Positions 8,580 through 17,952 are shown, counted from the first letter of the stretch. The stretch: 64,000 bases of DNA from GCA-2737725 sp033763995 (GCA_033763995.1 JANRJL010000061.1:62001-126000), one strand, 5' to 3'. The notes: generated by a model not told the origin, from the letters alone. Program-made: numbers and translations.

Positions 8580-8771
8580 ATACTCACTCGCGACGCGGCG
8601 CGGACTAAAACCTCTCGGAAATTAGACAGTCTTCACCGATCTTGTTCATTGCAACCGGCCCATGGCTGCTGATAACAGCAAGTTGTGCGAATCCGGTTGA
8701 ATTCCGCCGATCTCCCCTCATATTCGTACGGCGCTGTATGAGTTTTCTCCGCCCGGTTGGGAGATTGGGAC

Positions 8772-9902
8772 ATGTTCCTCGCGTTGCGCGACTTGGCATT
8801 TGCCAAAGGCCGTTTCGCCTTGATGGCGACGGTGATTTTGCTGGTGGCGTTTTTGATGGTGCTGTTGTCGGGGCTGTCCTCGGGTCTGATCGAGCGCAAC
8901 GTCTCGGGCATCAAGCTGATGAAGGCCACGCATATTGCCTTCGAGTTCGACGACACCCCCAGCTACGTCAACAGTTTCGTCGACAAGGAGATGTGGGAGG
9001 CTTGGGCCAAGGTGCCCGGGGTGAACGCAATGACGCCCTTGGGCAACGCCACGTTCAACGCGCGCAACTCCGACGGCACGCCGCTGACGATCACGTTGTG
9101 GGGCATCGTGCCGGGCACGTTCATGGAACCGACCGTTCTCACCGGCGCGCCCTTCGCCTCGGACCCGCGCGGAATCATCATTTCGGATGAATTGATCCAA
9201 AAGGGCGTGGAAGTCGGCGACGTCATCCGCCTTGACCGCGTGCTGACGGAGCTGAAGGTCATCGGCACGGCGCCGCATGCCAACATCGGTCATATTCCCA
9301 TCGCCTACGCGCCGCTGCCGCTGTGGCAGGAAGCGACCTATGGCCCCCCCGGCGGCCCGCCGCCGGGCGACGAATTGCCCAAGGTGCTGTTCGACTATGC
9401 GTCGGTGATTGCGCTGCAAGTCGCCGATGCTGCGGGCTTGAAAAAAGCCGACGACGAGATCGGCACCGTCACGCTTACGCGCGAGGAATCCTTCAACGCC
9501 TCGCCCGCCTACCGCGAGGAGGTGCTGACCGTATTCATGATCCAGGGGTTCATGATCATCGTGTCGGCCCTGGTGGTCGGCGCGTTCTTCGCGGTGTGGA
9601 CGATTCAACGCACGCCGGAGATCGGATTGGTCAAGGCCTTGGGCGCCTCGACCGGGTACTTGATTCGCGACGCTTTGGCCCAGGCCTTGATCACACTGGT
9701 CAGCGCCATCGCGGTGGGCGGCATCGCGGGCTATTTGATGGGCCGCTACATCGATTCCACCGGCGTCGCCTTCAAACTGGAGATGGACGCCATCACCTTC
9801 ACCGTGGGCATGTTGCTGGCCGCCGGCCTCATGGGCGCGGCCCTGTCGATCCGGCGCATCGGCGGCGTCGATCCCATCATTGCGCTGGGAGCCGAACGAT
9901 GA
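8772..9902 (+). CDS. ABC transporter permease, FtsX/MacB type (HrtB-like)
   Basis: 376 residues with the FtsX-type layout: one N-terminal helix (FALMATVILLVAFLMVLLSG), a large extracytoplasmic domain (about residues 50-240), and three C-terminal helices. The N-terminus, MFLALRDLAFAKGRFALM then LSGLSSGL, resembles HrtB/DevC permeases; HrtB exports haem in Gram-positive bacteria. That resemblance comes from recall, not an alignment. The ATG at 8772 has GGGAGA 8 bp upstream. Its stop overlaps the ATPase start (ATGA). The flanking tetrapyrrole-chelatase-like genes make a porphyrin, haem or metal-complex export role plausible. Confidence 0.87.
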   Translation: MFLALRDLAFAKGRFALMATVILLVAFLMVLLSGLSSGLIERNVSGIKLMKATHIAFEFDDTPSYVNSFVDKEMWEAWAKVPGVNAMTPLGNATFNARNSDGTPLTITLWGIVPGTFMEPTVLTGAPFASDPRGIIISDELIQKGVEVGDVIRLDRVLTELKVIGTAPHANIGHIPIAYAPLPLWQEATYGPPGGPPPGDELPKVLFDYASVIALQVADAAGLKKADDEIGTVTLTREESFNASPAYREEVLTVFMIQGFMIIVSALVVGAFFAVWTIQRTPEIGLVKALGASTGYLIRDALAQALITLVSAIAVGGIAGYLMGRYIDSTGVAFKLEMDAITFTVGMLLAAGLMGAALSIRRIGGVDPIIALGAER

Positions 9903-10618
9903 GCGCCACATCATCCATCGGCCTGTCGGCGCGGGGCGTCACGCTCGTTTTGGGCGACGGCGACCAGCAAATCACCGCGCTCAACGACGTCGCCCTCAGC
10001 GTTTCTAAAGGAGAGTACGTCGCCGTGGTGGGCCCCTCGGGCTCGGGCAAGTCGAGCCTGCTGGCTGTCTGCGGCGGCCTGCGCACGCCCACGAAAGGTC
10101 AGGTTGAGATCGGCGGCGTCGAAATCACGACCTTGAGCGAGTCGGAGCGCACAGCCGTTCGGCGGCGCAAGATCGGTTTCGTCTTTCAGCAGTCGAACCT
10201 CGTCGCCTCGCTGTCGGCGCTGGACCAGTTGCTACTCATGGTGCACGTCGATGGCCGCTCGCCCACCAGCGCCGATCAGGACCGCGCGCGCAAGTTGTTG
10301 GACAGCGTGGGCCTCGCCAGCCGGGCAGCGCGCCGGCCCGGCCAGCTCTCGGGCGGCGAATGCCAACGCATCGGCATCGCCCGGGCCCTGATGAACGCCC
10401 CCGATGTGCTGCTGGTCGATGAACCGACGTCCATGCTGGATCACAATCGCGGCCGCGACATCGTCAAGCTGCTGGCCACCCAAACCAAGGAACACGGCGT
10501 GGCGACCTTGATGGTGACCCACGATGCCAGCATGCTGGAATGGGCCGACCGTGTGCTGCGCATGGAGGATGGCCGCGTGCTGGCCGCCGGCGGGGCTTCC
10601 GCTCAGGCCGCGCAATAG
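9899..10618 (+). CDS. ABC transporter ATP-binding protein (MacB/LolD/HrtA type)
   Basis: 239 residues with a complete nucleotide-binding domain: Walker A GPSGSGKSS, Q-loop in FVFQQSNLVAS, signature LSGGECQR, Walker B VLLVDEPTS and the H-loop VTHDAS. The size and the SALDQLLLMVHV-type helical segment fit the LolD/MacB/HrtA subgroup that powers FtsX-type permeases. It overlaps the permease stop by 4 bp (ATGA), showing coupled expression. The next gene, 30 bp on, is the second chelatase-like paralog. Confidence 0.93.
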   Translation: MSATSSIGLSARGVTLVLGDGDQQITALNDVALSVSKGEYVAVVGPSGSGKSSLLAVCGGLRTPTKGQVEIGGVEITTLSESERTAVRRRKIGFVFQQSNLVASLSALDQLLLMVHVDGRSPTSADQDRARKLLDSVGLASRAARRPGQLSGGECQRIGIARALMNAPDVLLVDEPTSMLDHNRGRDIVKLLATQTKEHGVATLMVTHDASMLEWADRVLRMEDGRVLAAGGASAQAAQ

Positions 10619-10648
10619 TCGGGAAAACCGCGAAACAGGAGGCGTCTC

Positions 10649-11809
10649 ATGACACCCATGTGTTTGAAATCCGCGCGTTGCTCGCTCTTGGTTGCGTGTT
10701 CAGTCCTGGCACTCGGCCTGGGGGTAGGAGCCGGCGCCCAAGAGGCTGCCGTGGACCACAGCAAGATGGACCATTCGCAGATGGACCATTCGAAAATGGA
10801 TCACAGCGCCATGGGCCATGACATGGGGCTGCAGCCCATGGACGCCGAAGGCCGGCGCAAGAGCGCCATGGCGCATTCCACCGGCCACAAGATGGGCGGC
10901 GAAGTTTACGAGGAGATGCGCCGCAATATCCCCACCTACCGCGCGCTCACGGACAACCAGATGGATCTGGCCATGGGTATGATGGGCGACGACATGGAGT
11001 GGTACGTCAGCGACAAGTCGCTCAAGGGCGAGCTGGGCGTGCTGCTGCTGGCCCACGGCACGGGCGGCGGCGGTGACCGTGTGCTGCGCGACGCGGTGGA
11101 GCCGCTGGCCAAGACCACGCCCACCGCCATCGGTTTCGGCATGGCGATGATGGCGTCCGATCACCTGCAAGCCGCCGTCAACGACCTGGAAGCCGCCGGC
11201 GCCAAGACCATCGTCGTGGTGCCGACCACGGCCACGGACTACAACTCGCTCAAGCGCCAATGGGACTACATCTTCGGCCTGGGCGACAAAGTGGCCTATG
11301 CCACCGTGCCGCGCGTGACCTCCAAGGCCAAGCTGGTAATCGCGCCGTCCTACGGTTTTCATAAGGCGTTCGGCAACATCTTGCTCGACCATGCCAAGGA
11401 GATCAGCAAGGCGCCGGCCAAGGAAGTGGTTTACCTGGTCGCCCACGGCCCCGAGGAGCCCGCCGACAACGAGCACGAGCTGGCCGCCTTGCAGGCCTAT
11501 GCCGATTACGTGAAGGCCGAGGGCGGATTTGCCGACGTCAAGGCGCTCAATCTGCAGGACGACGCCCTGCCCGCGATCCGCGAGGGCAACGTCAAGAAGC
11601 TGCGCCGCTGGATCGAACTCGCCAAGCGCCAAGGCAAGGACGCCCTCATCGTCGTGGCGGTCCATCAGGCCAAGGGTATTCAGCAGAAAATCTACAGCGA
11701 CCTCGACGGCTTGACCTTCACTTACAACGAGAAGGGCATGTCCAATCACCCGGGCTTCGTCGACTGGGTGAAGGACGCGGTGAATGCGGCCCTGGCGGAC
11801 CAGGGCTAA
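10649..11809 (+). CDS. Exported CbiX-like protein with His/Met-rich DHSxM repeats (paralog B)
   Basis: 386 residues. A signal peptide (residues 1-30, ending VGAGA-QE) is followed at residues 36-59 by four tandem DHSxM units, then GHDMG, a His/Met-rich stretch like those of copper-binding periplasmic proteins. The rest aligns with paralog A: GVLLLAHGTG (H136), IGFGMAMMASDH, TIVVVPTTATD, then VVYLVAHGPEEP. Catalytic-type His residues of class II chelatases are retained. CAGGAGG precedes the ATG. It follows the ABC ATPase by 30 bp, so it is probably co-expressed. Metal binding by the repeat is likely; true chelatase activity is unproven. Confidence 0.8.
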   Translation: MTPMCLKSARCSLLVACSVLALGLGVGAGAQEAAVDHSKMDHSQMDHSKMDHSAMGHDMGLQPMDAEGRRKSAMAHSTGHKMGGEVYEEMRRNIPTYRALTDNQMDLAMGMMGDDMEWYVSDKSLKGELGVLLLAHGTGGGGDRVLRDAVEPLAKTTPTAIGFGMAMMASDHLQAAVNDLEAAGAKTIVVVPTTATDYNSLKRQWDYIFGLGDKVAYATVPRVTSKAKLVIAPSYGFHKAFGNILLDHAKEISKAPAKEVVYLVAHGPEEPADNEHELAALQAYADYVKAEGGFADVKALNLQDDALPAIREGNVKKLRRWIELAKRQGKDALIVVAVHQAKGIQQKIYSDLDGLTFTYNEKGMSNHPGFVDWVKDAVNAALADQG

Positions 11810-12031
11810 GGCGGCGGGGCATCAGGTTCGGCCGCCAAGACGCTCTCGCGCCACCGAGCGCTGAGGGGAATGGCGCGATTTCGCTCACACCCGTCGGGCG
11901 AAGCCCCACCCATCATGGGTTTTCTGATCTTTTCTCGGGAAAATATGCCTTGACGGTCCAACCACAAGTATGGATTCATTTATCTAAGGATGAGTTAATC
12001 ATAAGAAAAACAACTTTTAGGATTTTCCGCG

Positions 12032-12667
12032 ATGCCGAAGATCACGGCGCCGACGCTGGTGGAGCACGTCACGCTGCGCCATGAGCGTATTCTGGCCGTG
12101 GCGACCGATCTTTTCACGCAGCGCGGGTTTACCGGTGTCGATTTGGCCGATATCGCCGCCCACGCCGGATTGGCGCGCAATTCGCTCTATAAGTACTTCA
12201 AGGACAAAGAAGATCTATTCATGGCGTGTGTGTTTCGCGCCTCGGATCCGATTTTCGCCGGTGCCCTGGAGACCATCGAACAGCAGAACGACCCGCTGGA
12301 GCGTATTCTGACCTGGGCCGAGGTTCGCGCCGATTTTTTCTGCGACCCGCGCCACCGCATCATTCAAATGCTCTATGAGGCTCCGGTGTCCGCGATCGAC
12401 ATGAGGCGCGAACTGGAGAGCCGCAACAAGCGCCTCCGGGCGCTGCTGGACGACGCGCTGGAAACGTTGCTGGCCGGCAGCGGACGCAATCCGCAATTGG
12501 TCGGACACATGATTGCCAGCATGATCGCCGGGGTCGTCCGTCATGCCCAAGACAAGGGCAAGACCGACCAAATCGTCACCGAGGTTCGCGCTAGCGTGCG
12601 CGCCATTCTCCAGCCGGGCGCTATCGTGCACCGAGCCGCTGTCGAGATTGTCGAACACGCGGCATAA
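12032..12667 (+). CDS. TetR family transcriptional regulator
   Basis: 211 residues with an N-terminal TetR DNA-binding domain (about residues 15-62): RILAVATDLFTQRGFTGVDL, then DIAAHAGLARNSLYKYFKDK. The C-terminal ligand-binding half is helical and ends in a Tet-type dimerisation region. The ATG at 12032 lies behind an AT-rich stretch (11940-12020) unlike the surrounding GC-rich DNA, which probably carries its promoter. It faces hyuB convergently across a shared terminator. The ligand and targets are unknown; the preceding exporter cluster is one candidate. Confidence 0.93.
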   Translation: MPKITAPTLVEHVTLRHERILAVATDLFTQRGFTGVDLADIAAHAGLARNSLYKYFKDKEDLFMACVFRASDPIFAGALETIEQQNDPLERILTWAEVRADFFCDPRHRIIQMLYEAPVSAIDMRRELESRNKRLRALLDDALETLLAGSGRNPQLVGHMIASMIAGVVRHAQDKGKTDQIVTEVRASVRAILQPGAIVHRAAVEIVEHAA

Positions 12668-12687
12668 GGCGAGGTCGGCGCAAAACA

Positions 12688-12717
12688 AAAGGGGCGATCC
12701 CTGCGGATCGCCCCTTT
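12688..12717. terminator. Bidirectional intrinsic terminator between TetR and hyuB
   Basis: A perfect 13-bp stem (AAAGGGGCGATCC / GGATCGCCCCTTT) with a CTGC loop lies between two convergent genes, giving T-runs on both strands. Confidence 0.85.
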
Positions 12718-12740
12718 GTCATTGATCGCTCCGTTGCGGA

Positions 12741-14636
12741 TTATTCGGCGGCCTTGGCGTGCTCCACGCCGGGGCGGAACACCGGCGGGATCGGCGGCGT
12801 CAAGTGCGTCTCGGCCTTGCAGTTGGCGAGAATAGTCTTGAGCGGCGGACCCGTGTCGAACACCGGTGCCTTGGCCGGCAGTTTGGAACGCATCTCGGCG
12901 CGTAGGCGCTTGGTCTCTTCCTCGTTGACCGTGCCGTCGGCGTTCATCACCACGCCGTAGCGCTTGGCACCCTCGGCCGTGACGAGGCCGCGGCGCACGT
13001 CGGCCCCGACCAGTTGCGCGTCACGGTCGATCGGCCAGCCCCAGCCGCCGCCGCCCCAGGTGATGAAGGCCAAGATGTCGCCCTTCTTCACCTTGACGTT
13101 GTCGCACTTGGAGTGGTGGTACTCGATCGAGCCGTCGGTGCGGTACATGACCTTTTCCGAGCGGCGGCCCGGCTGGCCGCCGTTGACGCCCCAGGGATAG
13201 GTGAGCCAGCGGTCGTCGTGGATCGAGATTTCGCCGTCCTCGAGGAAGCAGTAGTCCACGCGCAGCGCATTGCCGCCGCGGAACTTGCCGGCACCGCCCG
13301 AGTCAGGCGTGGTCTCGTGGCGCTCAATGCGCAGCGGGAAGTAGGCTTCCAGGTACTCTTGCGGCACGTTGGTGAACGAGGGCCACATGGAGTGACCGTC
13401 GGGCCCGTCGCCGAAGGGTTTGGCGGGAATGCCGCCGAAACCGATCTGGTAGAGCTGGTACCATTCGCCTTTGGTGGTGTAGCCCGAGTACATGAAGTGC
13501 GGCGACGACGAGAAGCCTGCTGCACACAGAAAGTCGGGAGTCTTTTGACCCAGCAAAGCCGCGAAGGTATCGAAAATGCGGCCGAGCGCATGCGTGCGGC
13601 ACGACAAGGCGGCCGGGTAGTTGGGCTTCAACAACGTGCCTTGTGGGATGCGCACATCCACCAAGTCATAGAAGCCATCGTTGAACAAGATGGCGGGGTC
13701 AAACACCATGATCATGTAGATGCCCCAGAACATCTTCAGCATGTTCTCGTTGAGATAGAAGTTGATCGAGCCGATGGCCTGCGGATCGGTGCCCTTCCAA
13801 TCGAGGATCACCTTGTTGCCTTCGCGCCACATGGTGCACTTCATCTTGTAAGGCCCATGACCGCGGCCGTCGTCGTCGACGTAGTCCTCGAAGGACACCG
13901 GCGATTCGCTGACGTTCTTGTCGATCAGAATGGCCATGGCGCGCTTGTTGCGGTCGAGTGCCGCTTGGCAGGCGGAGACGAACACGTCGTCGCCGAAGCG
14001 CACGCACATTTCCTTGACGCGCTTTTCGGCGACGCGGCAGGCGGCGAGCACGGCGTTGAGGTCCGAGCGGTTCCAGGTGGGCAGGCGCACCTGGTTCAGC
14101 ATCACTTCCAGCAACGTCGATTGCAGCACGCCTTTTTTGTAGAGCTTGGTGGGCGGGGTCACGAGACCTTCCTCGAAGATCGTCGTGGCGTCCGTGGGCA
14201 GCGAGCCCGGCACCTTGCCGCCGTTATCGGTCATGTGGCCGAAGTGGCAGGCCCAGCCGACAAGACGGCCCGAGAAGAAGATCGGCAGCAGGATCAGCCA
14301 GTCGTTGGCGTGGCTGATGGCCCCCTCGGTCTTGTAGGGGTCGTTGGTGAAGAAGATATCGCCTTCCTCGATGGTGCCGTCGTAGTTCTGCAGGAAGCCC
14401 ATGATGAACGAGCCGAACTGGCCCACCACCATCTTGCCGTCCTTGTTGGCGATCAGCGGGAACGCGTCATGCTGCTCGCGGATGCCCGGCGACATGGCCG
14501 TGCGGAACACGGTTGCGTCCATCTCGAAGCGCGCGTTGCGCAGCGCGCTTTCGATGATGTCGAGCGTGATGGGGTCGATCGGAACCTTCTTGAAGGGCTT
14601 CTTATTGGTCTCGATGATCTGCGCTTTAATCGTCAT
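12741..14636 (-). CDS. hyuB: Hydantoinase B/oxoprolinase family protein
   Basis: 631 residues of the HyuB family, the catalytic partner of HyuA in ATP-dependent hydantoinase, 5-oxoprolinase, or acetone/acetophenone carboxylase systems. Recognisable segments are DPITLDIIESALRNARFEMD at the start, GDIFFTNDPYKTEGAISHAND, the region CHFGHMTDNGG, and the C-terminal GQPGRRSEK. The ATG at 14636 has AGGAGGT 7 bp upstream; the same frame stays open 366 codons further but that part is antisense-like, low-complexity and overlaps hyuA. It starts 23 bp after hyuA, so they form an operon. Substrate is not decided by sequence alone. Confidence 0.94.
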   Translation of the reverse strand: MTIKAQIIETNKKPFKKVPIDPITLDIIESALRNARFEMDATVFRTAMSPGIREQHDAFPLIANKDGKMVVGQFGSFIMGFLQNYDGTIEEGDIFFTNDPYKTEGAISHANDWLILLPIFFSGRLVGWACHFGHMTDNGGKVPGSLPTDATTIFEEGLVTPPTKLYKKGVLQSTLLEVMLNQVRLPTWNRSDLNAVLAACRVAEKRVKEMCVRFGDDVFVSACQAALDRNKRAMAILIDKNVSESPVSFEDYVDDDGRGHGPYKMKCTMWREGNKVILDWKGTDPQAIGSINFYLNENMLKMFWGIYMIMVFDPAILFNDGFYDLVDVRIPQGTLLKPNYPAALSCRTHALGRIFDTFAALLGQKTPDFLCAAGFSSSPHFMYSGYTTKGEWYQLYQIGFGGIPAKPFGDGPDGHSMWPSFTNVPQEYLEAYFPLRIERHETTPDSGGAGKFRGGNALRVDYCFLEDGEISIHDDRWLTYPWGVNGGQPGRRSEKVMYRTDGSIEYHHSKCDNVKVKKGDILAFITWGGGGWGWPIDRDAQLVGADVRRGLVTAEGAKRYGVVMNADGTVNEEETKRLRAEMRSKLPAKAPVFDTGPPLKTILANCKAETHLTPPIPPVFRPGVEHAKAAE

Positions 14637-14659
14637 GATTGTGACCTCCTGCTCGACCG

Positions 14660-16810
14660 TTAACGCTTTTTCTTCGACTTGGCTTTGGCCGAGGCTTTGG
14701 CCTTGGCTTTCGCCTTGCCCTTGGCCGCCGCCACCGCCATGCCCGCCTTGGGCTTCATGCCCTTGGGCGTGATCAGGATGCAGCCGACGTGATCGACGGT
14801 GCCCATGCAGTCGGCCAGGATCACCGTGGTGGAATCGAATTCCGTCACGATGGCCGGGCCCTGAATGACGTTGCCGGCCTTGAGCTTGGCGCGGTCGTAA
14901 ATCTTGGCCTTGTACTTCTTGCCCTCGTCCCAGAATTCGTGATTCGCATTGATGACGGCCGAGGACGAATCGGTGCCGCCCTTGCCGACGCGGATGGCCT
15001 TCACGTTCGGATATTCGCCGACCACGACGGCGCGCAAGTTGACGATTTCGTGCTCGGCGTCGAGCGCGAAGGTGAACTGGCGGGTGTGGAAGGTATCGAA
15101 ATCCTTGGCGGCGCGGGTCAGGCCGTCTTTCTCGAAACCGTCCGGCTTGCACGGGATCGGCACCGAGAAGCCCTGGCCGTGATAGCGCAGATCGACTTCC
15201 CACACCGTGGTTTGGTCTTTCTCGGCGATGCCTTCCTTCGTCAGGCTTTCCTTGGCTTGCTTGGTCAGGTCCTTGAGGATCGCGGTGACTTCCTTGTTGG
15301 ACGTCTCCGAGTAGCGGCGCACGAAGGTGCGCGAGGCTTCGTTGCGCGCGCGCGTCGTGGCGTCGCCGTAAGCGCACAGCACGCCGGGACCCGGCGGGAT
15401 GATCGCGGGCCACGCGCCCGAGAGCTTGGCGAGCGCGTTGGCATGCAGCGGACCGGCGCCGCCGAAGGCCACCAGCGCGAAGTCGCGCGGATCGTAGCCT
15501 TGCTCGATGGACACCAGGCGCAGCGCGCCGAACATGTTCTCGTTGACGATCTTGACGATCCCCTCGGCCGCGGCCTCGACCGAGATCTTGAGCGCGTCGC
15601 CGACCTTCTTGCAGGCGGTGCGGGCTTTCTCGACGTCGAGCTTCATCTCGCCGCCGATGAGCGATGGCGGCAGGTGACCCAACACCACGTTGGCGTCGGT
15701 CACGGCGGGCTCCGTGCCGCCCTTGCCGTAGCACGCCGGGCCCGGCACGGCGCCGGCGCTTTCGGGGCCGACACGCAAGGCGCCCGTCAACTCGGGCACG
15801 CGGGCGATGGAGCCGCCGCCAGCGCCGACGGTGCGCACGTCGAGCGACGAGGCGCGCACGGTGACGTCGCCGACCTTGGTTTCACGGCGCAATTGCGGTT
15901 CGCCGTTCTCGATCAGGGCCACGTCGGTGGACGTGCCGCCCATGTCGAAGGTAAGCAGGTTCTTGTAGCCCGCCTGACGCGACACCCACAGCGCACCGGC
16001 CACGCCGCCGGCGGGGCCCGACATCATCAGGGCAACGGGTTGATCGGCGGCGTTGCCGAAGGCCATCAAGCCGCCGTCGGAACGCAGCACCTTGTATTTC
16101 GCCTTCATCTTGCGATTGGCGAAGGTGTTCTCGAGGTTCTTGAGGTAACGGCCGACGGTGGGACGGACGTAGGAGTTGGCCACGGCGGTCAGCGTGCGCT
16201 CGTATTCGTACATTTCCGGCAGCACTTCGTGGCTCAAGCTCACCGGCACTTCCGGGAATTCTTGCTTGATGATGTCGCGGATTTTCTTTTCGTGCTCGCC
16301 GTTGGCAAAGGCGTTGATCAGCGACACGGTGATGGCTTGGACCTTGTTGGCCTTGAGCTTGCGCACAGCCTCGCGGACGCTGTCTTCATTGAGCGGGCGA
16401 ACGATTTCGCCGCGCGCACCCATGCGCTCCTTCACCTCGACGGTGTTCTCGAGCAGCGCGAGCGGCAGCGGCTTGTTCCAAATGATCCAGCCGGCCAAGC
16501 CGCCGGGGACGAACGAGCGCGCGATCTGCAGCACCTGCTTGTAACCGTCGGTGGTGATCAGGCCGACGACGGCGCCCTTGCCTTCCAGCACGGCGTTCGT
16601 GGCCACGGTCGTGCCGTGCATGAACTCGGTGATTTGGGACGGATCGATGCCCGCATCCTTGCAGATGCGCTCGATGCCGGTCATGACGCCGATGGATTGG
16701 TCTTGGGGCGTCGAGGGGGTCTTGGCGCGGTAGGTTTCGCCGGTGGCTTCGTTGATCAAGAGGAGGTCGGTGAAGGTCCCTCCAACGTCACATCCCAAAC
16801 GATACGTCAT
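14660..16810 (-). CDS. hyuA: Hydantoinase A/oxoprolinase family protein
   Basis: 716 residues with the HyuA nucleotide-binding fold: LGCDVGGTFTDLLLI at residues 5-19 (phosphate-binding loop), FMHGTTVATNAVLEGKGA, LLTFDMGGTSTDVALIENG and FGGAGPLHANALA. HyuA binds ATP and works with HyuB to open cyclic amides or to activate ketones for carboxylation. The last 25 residues form a Lys/Ala-rich tail (KGKAKAKAKASAKAK, then KKKR), unusual for the family and possibly for nucleic-acid or membrane-surface contact, or simply a slippage product. hyuB follows by 23 bp. Confidence 0.94.
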   Translation of the reverse strand: MTYRLGCDVGGTFTDLLLINEATGETYRAKTPSTPQDQSIGVMTGIERICKDAGIDPSQITEFMHGTTVATNAVLEGKGAVVGLITTDGYKQVLQIARSFVPGGLAGWIIWNKPLPLALLENTVEVKERMGARGEIVRPLNEDSVREAVRKLKANKVQAITVSLINAFANGEHEKKIRDIIKQEFPEVPVSLSHEVLPEMYEYERTLTAVANSYVRPTVGRYLKNLENTFANRKMKAKYKVLRSDGGLMAFGNAADQPVALMMSGPAGGVAGALWVSRQAGYKNLLTFDMGGTSTDVALIENGEPQLRRETKVGDVTVRASSLDVRTVGAGGGSIARVPELTGALRVGPESAGAVPGPACYGKGGTEPAVTDANVVLGHLPPSLIGGEMKLDVEKARTACKKVGDALKISVEAAAEGIVKIVNENMFGALRLVSIEQGYDPRDFALVAFGGAGPLHANALAKLSGAWPAIIPPGPGVLCAYGDATTRARNEASRTFVRRYSETSNKEVTAILKDLTKQAKESLTKEGIAEKDQTTVWEVDLRYHGQGFSVPIPCKPDGFEKDGLTRAAKDFDTFHTRQFTFALDAEHEIVNLRAVVVGEYPNVKAIRVGKGGTDSSSAVINANHEFWDEGKKYKAKIYDRAKLKAGNVIQGPAIVTEFDSTTVILADCMGTVDHVGCILITPKGMKPKAGMAVAAAKGKAKAKAKASAKAKSKKKR

Positions 16811-17040
16811 GATGTCGCGCGTCCCTCGCTATGTATTTTATGGATCGGCTTGGCGCCAAAATCAGGCCGTATTGCGGGGTCATTCCACCCCGGCGATCCA
16901 ACCCGTCGGCGTCAACCTAGTCAAACGGATAGGTAAAGGCGACTCAGAAAAAGCCGCGCTTCCGCCCCCCGTTCAAGGCGGCGTTGACCTAGCTTAATTC
17001 CCAGGGCTTTGCCAGTGTTTCCCAGCGGCGAAATCGACGC

Positions 17041-17952
17041 CTAGGCCGCCTTGGCGACGTCCGGGAAGACGCCCGCCCGGCCCAGCATGGCCGGGATCGG
17101 TTTGCCGAGTCGGTCTTCCACCCATTGGGCGGTCGCGATGACCTTCTTGATGTCGACCCCGGTGTCCACGCCCATGCGGTTGAGCATGTAAACCAAGTCC
17201 TCCAAGGGGATATTGCCCGTCGCGCGGGGCGCGAATGGGCAGCCGCCAATACCGCCGGTCGAGGCGTCGAGGAAGTCGACCCCGGCCATGACGGCGGCAT
17301 AGGCGTTGGCCAGACCCGTATTGCGCGTATTGTGAAGATGCACGCGGATCGGCATTCCCGGGATCGCGGCCTTCACGCGGGTCACGAGTTCGGTCACCCG
17401 CACCGGGTCGGCGCAGCCGATGGTGTCGGCCAGGGCCACTTCGTCGGGGTTCACCTCGGCGCAGCGCTTGGCGATGTCGACCACACGCTCGATGGGAACC
17501 TCACCCTCGAAGGGGCACCCGAAGGACGCGCCGATGGTGACGGACGTCTTGAAACCCTCGGCCTTGGCAGCCCGGCCCACCTCTTGCCAAGCCTTGACCG
17601 TATCGGCCGAGGACATGCCCTGGTTCTTCATGGCGAATGTGTCGGTGGACACGACCGCATAGCCCATTTCGTCGCACTTGGCGTCCCGCGCCCGCTCGAA
17701 ACCCTTCATGTTCAGGATGAGGCCGATGTACGAGGCACGGCCGTCCCGAGGGACTTGTGCCAACACGGCCTCGGCGTCGGCCATTTGCGGCACGCGCTTG
17801 GGGTTCACGAAGCTCGCCACTTCGATGCGCGTGAGGCCCGCGTCAATGGCACGCTTGATGAATTCCACCTTTTCCTCGGTGGGCATGATCTTGGGCTCGC
17901 TTTGCAGCCCGTCGCGGGGGCCCACTTCGACCAAGGTAACTTTCTTTTTCAT
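17041..17952 (-). CDS. mvaB: Hydroxymethylglutaryl-CoA lyase-type enzyme
   Basis: 303 residues of the HMGL-like TIM-barrel family: VEVGPRDGLQSEP near the N-terminus (metal-binding Asp), ADTIGCADP, the metal-binding HLHNTRNTGLANA, and near the C-terminus GGIGGCPFAPRATGN with the catalytic-loop cysteine. HMG-CoA lyase cleaves HMG-CoA to acetyl-CoA and acetoacetate in leucine and related degradation; paralogs act on other 3-hydroxy-acyl-CoAs. The ATG at 17952 has GGGAG upstream. It is divergent from a family III CoA-transferase, which could supply the CoA thioester substrate. Confidence 0.9.
   Translation of the reverse strand: MKKKVTLVEVGPRDGLQSEPKIMPTEEKVEFIKRAIDAGLTRIEVASFVNPKRVPQMADAEAVLAQVPRDGRASYIGLILNMKGFERARDAKCDEMGYAVVSTDTFAMKNQGMSSADTVKAWQEVGRAAKAEGFKTSVTIGASFGCPFEGEVPIERVVDIAKRCAEVNPDEVALADTIGCADPVRVTELVTRVKAAIPGMPIRVHLHNTRNTGLANAYAAVMAGVDFLDASTGGIGGCPFAPRATGNIPLEDLVYMLNRMGVDTGVDIKKVIATAQWVEDRLGKPIPAMLGRAGVFPDVAKAA

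Noticed and set aside
14637..15734. 366-codon N-terminal extension of hyuB
   Set aside because: A strong AGGAGGT and ATG at 14636 start the conserved protein, and the extension overlaps hyuA in the wrong frame.
14789..16936. Long plus-strand reading frame of 715 codons across hyuA
   Set aside because: It is antisense to the well-supported hyuA, is rich in Gly/Ala/His/Arg without any recognisable domain, and has the typical look of a GC-rich shadow frame.
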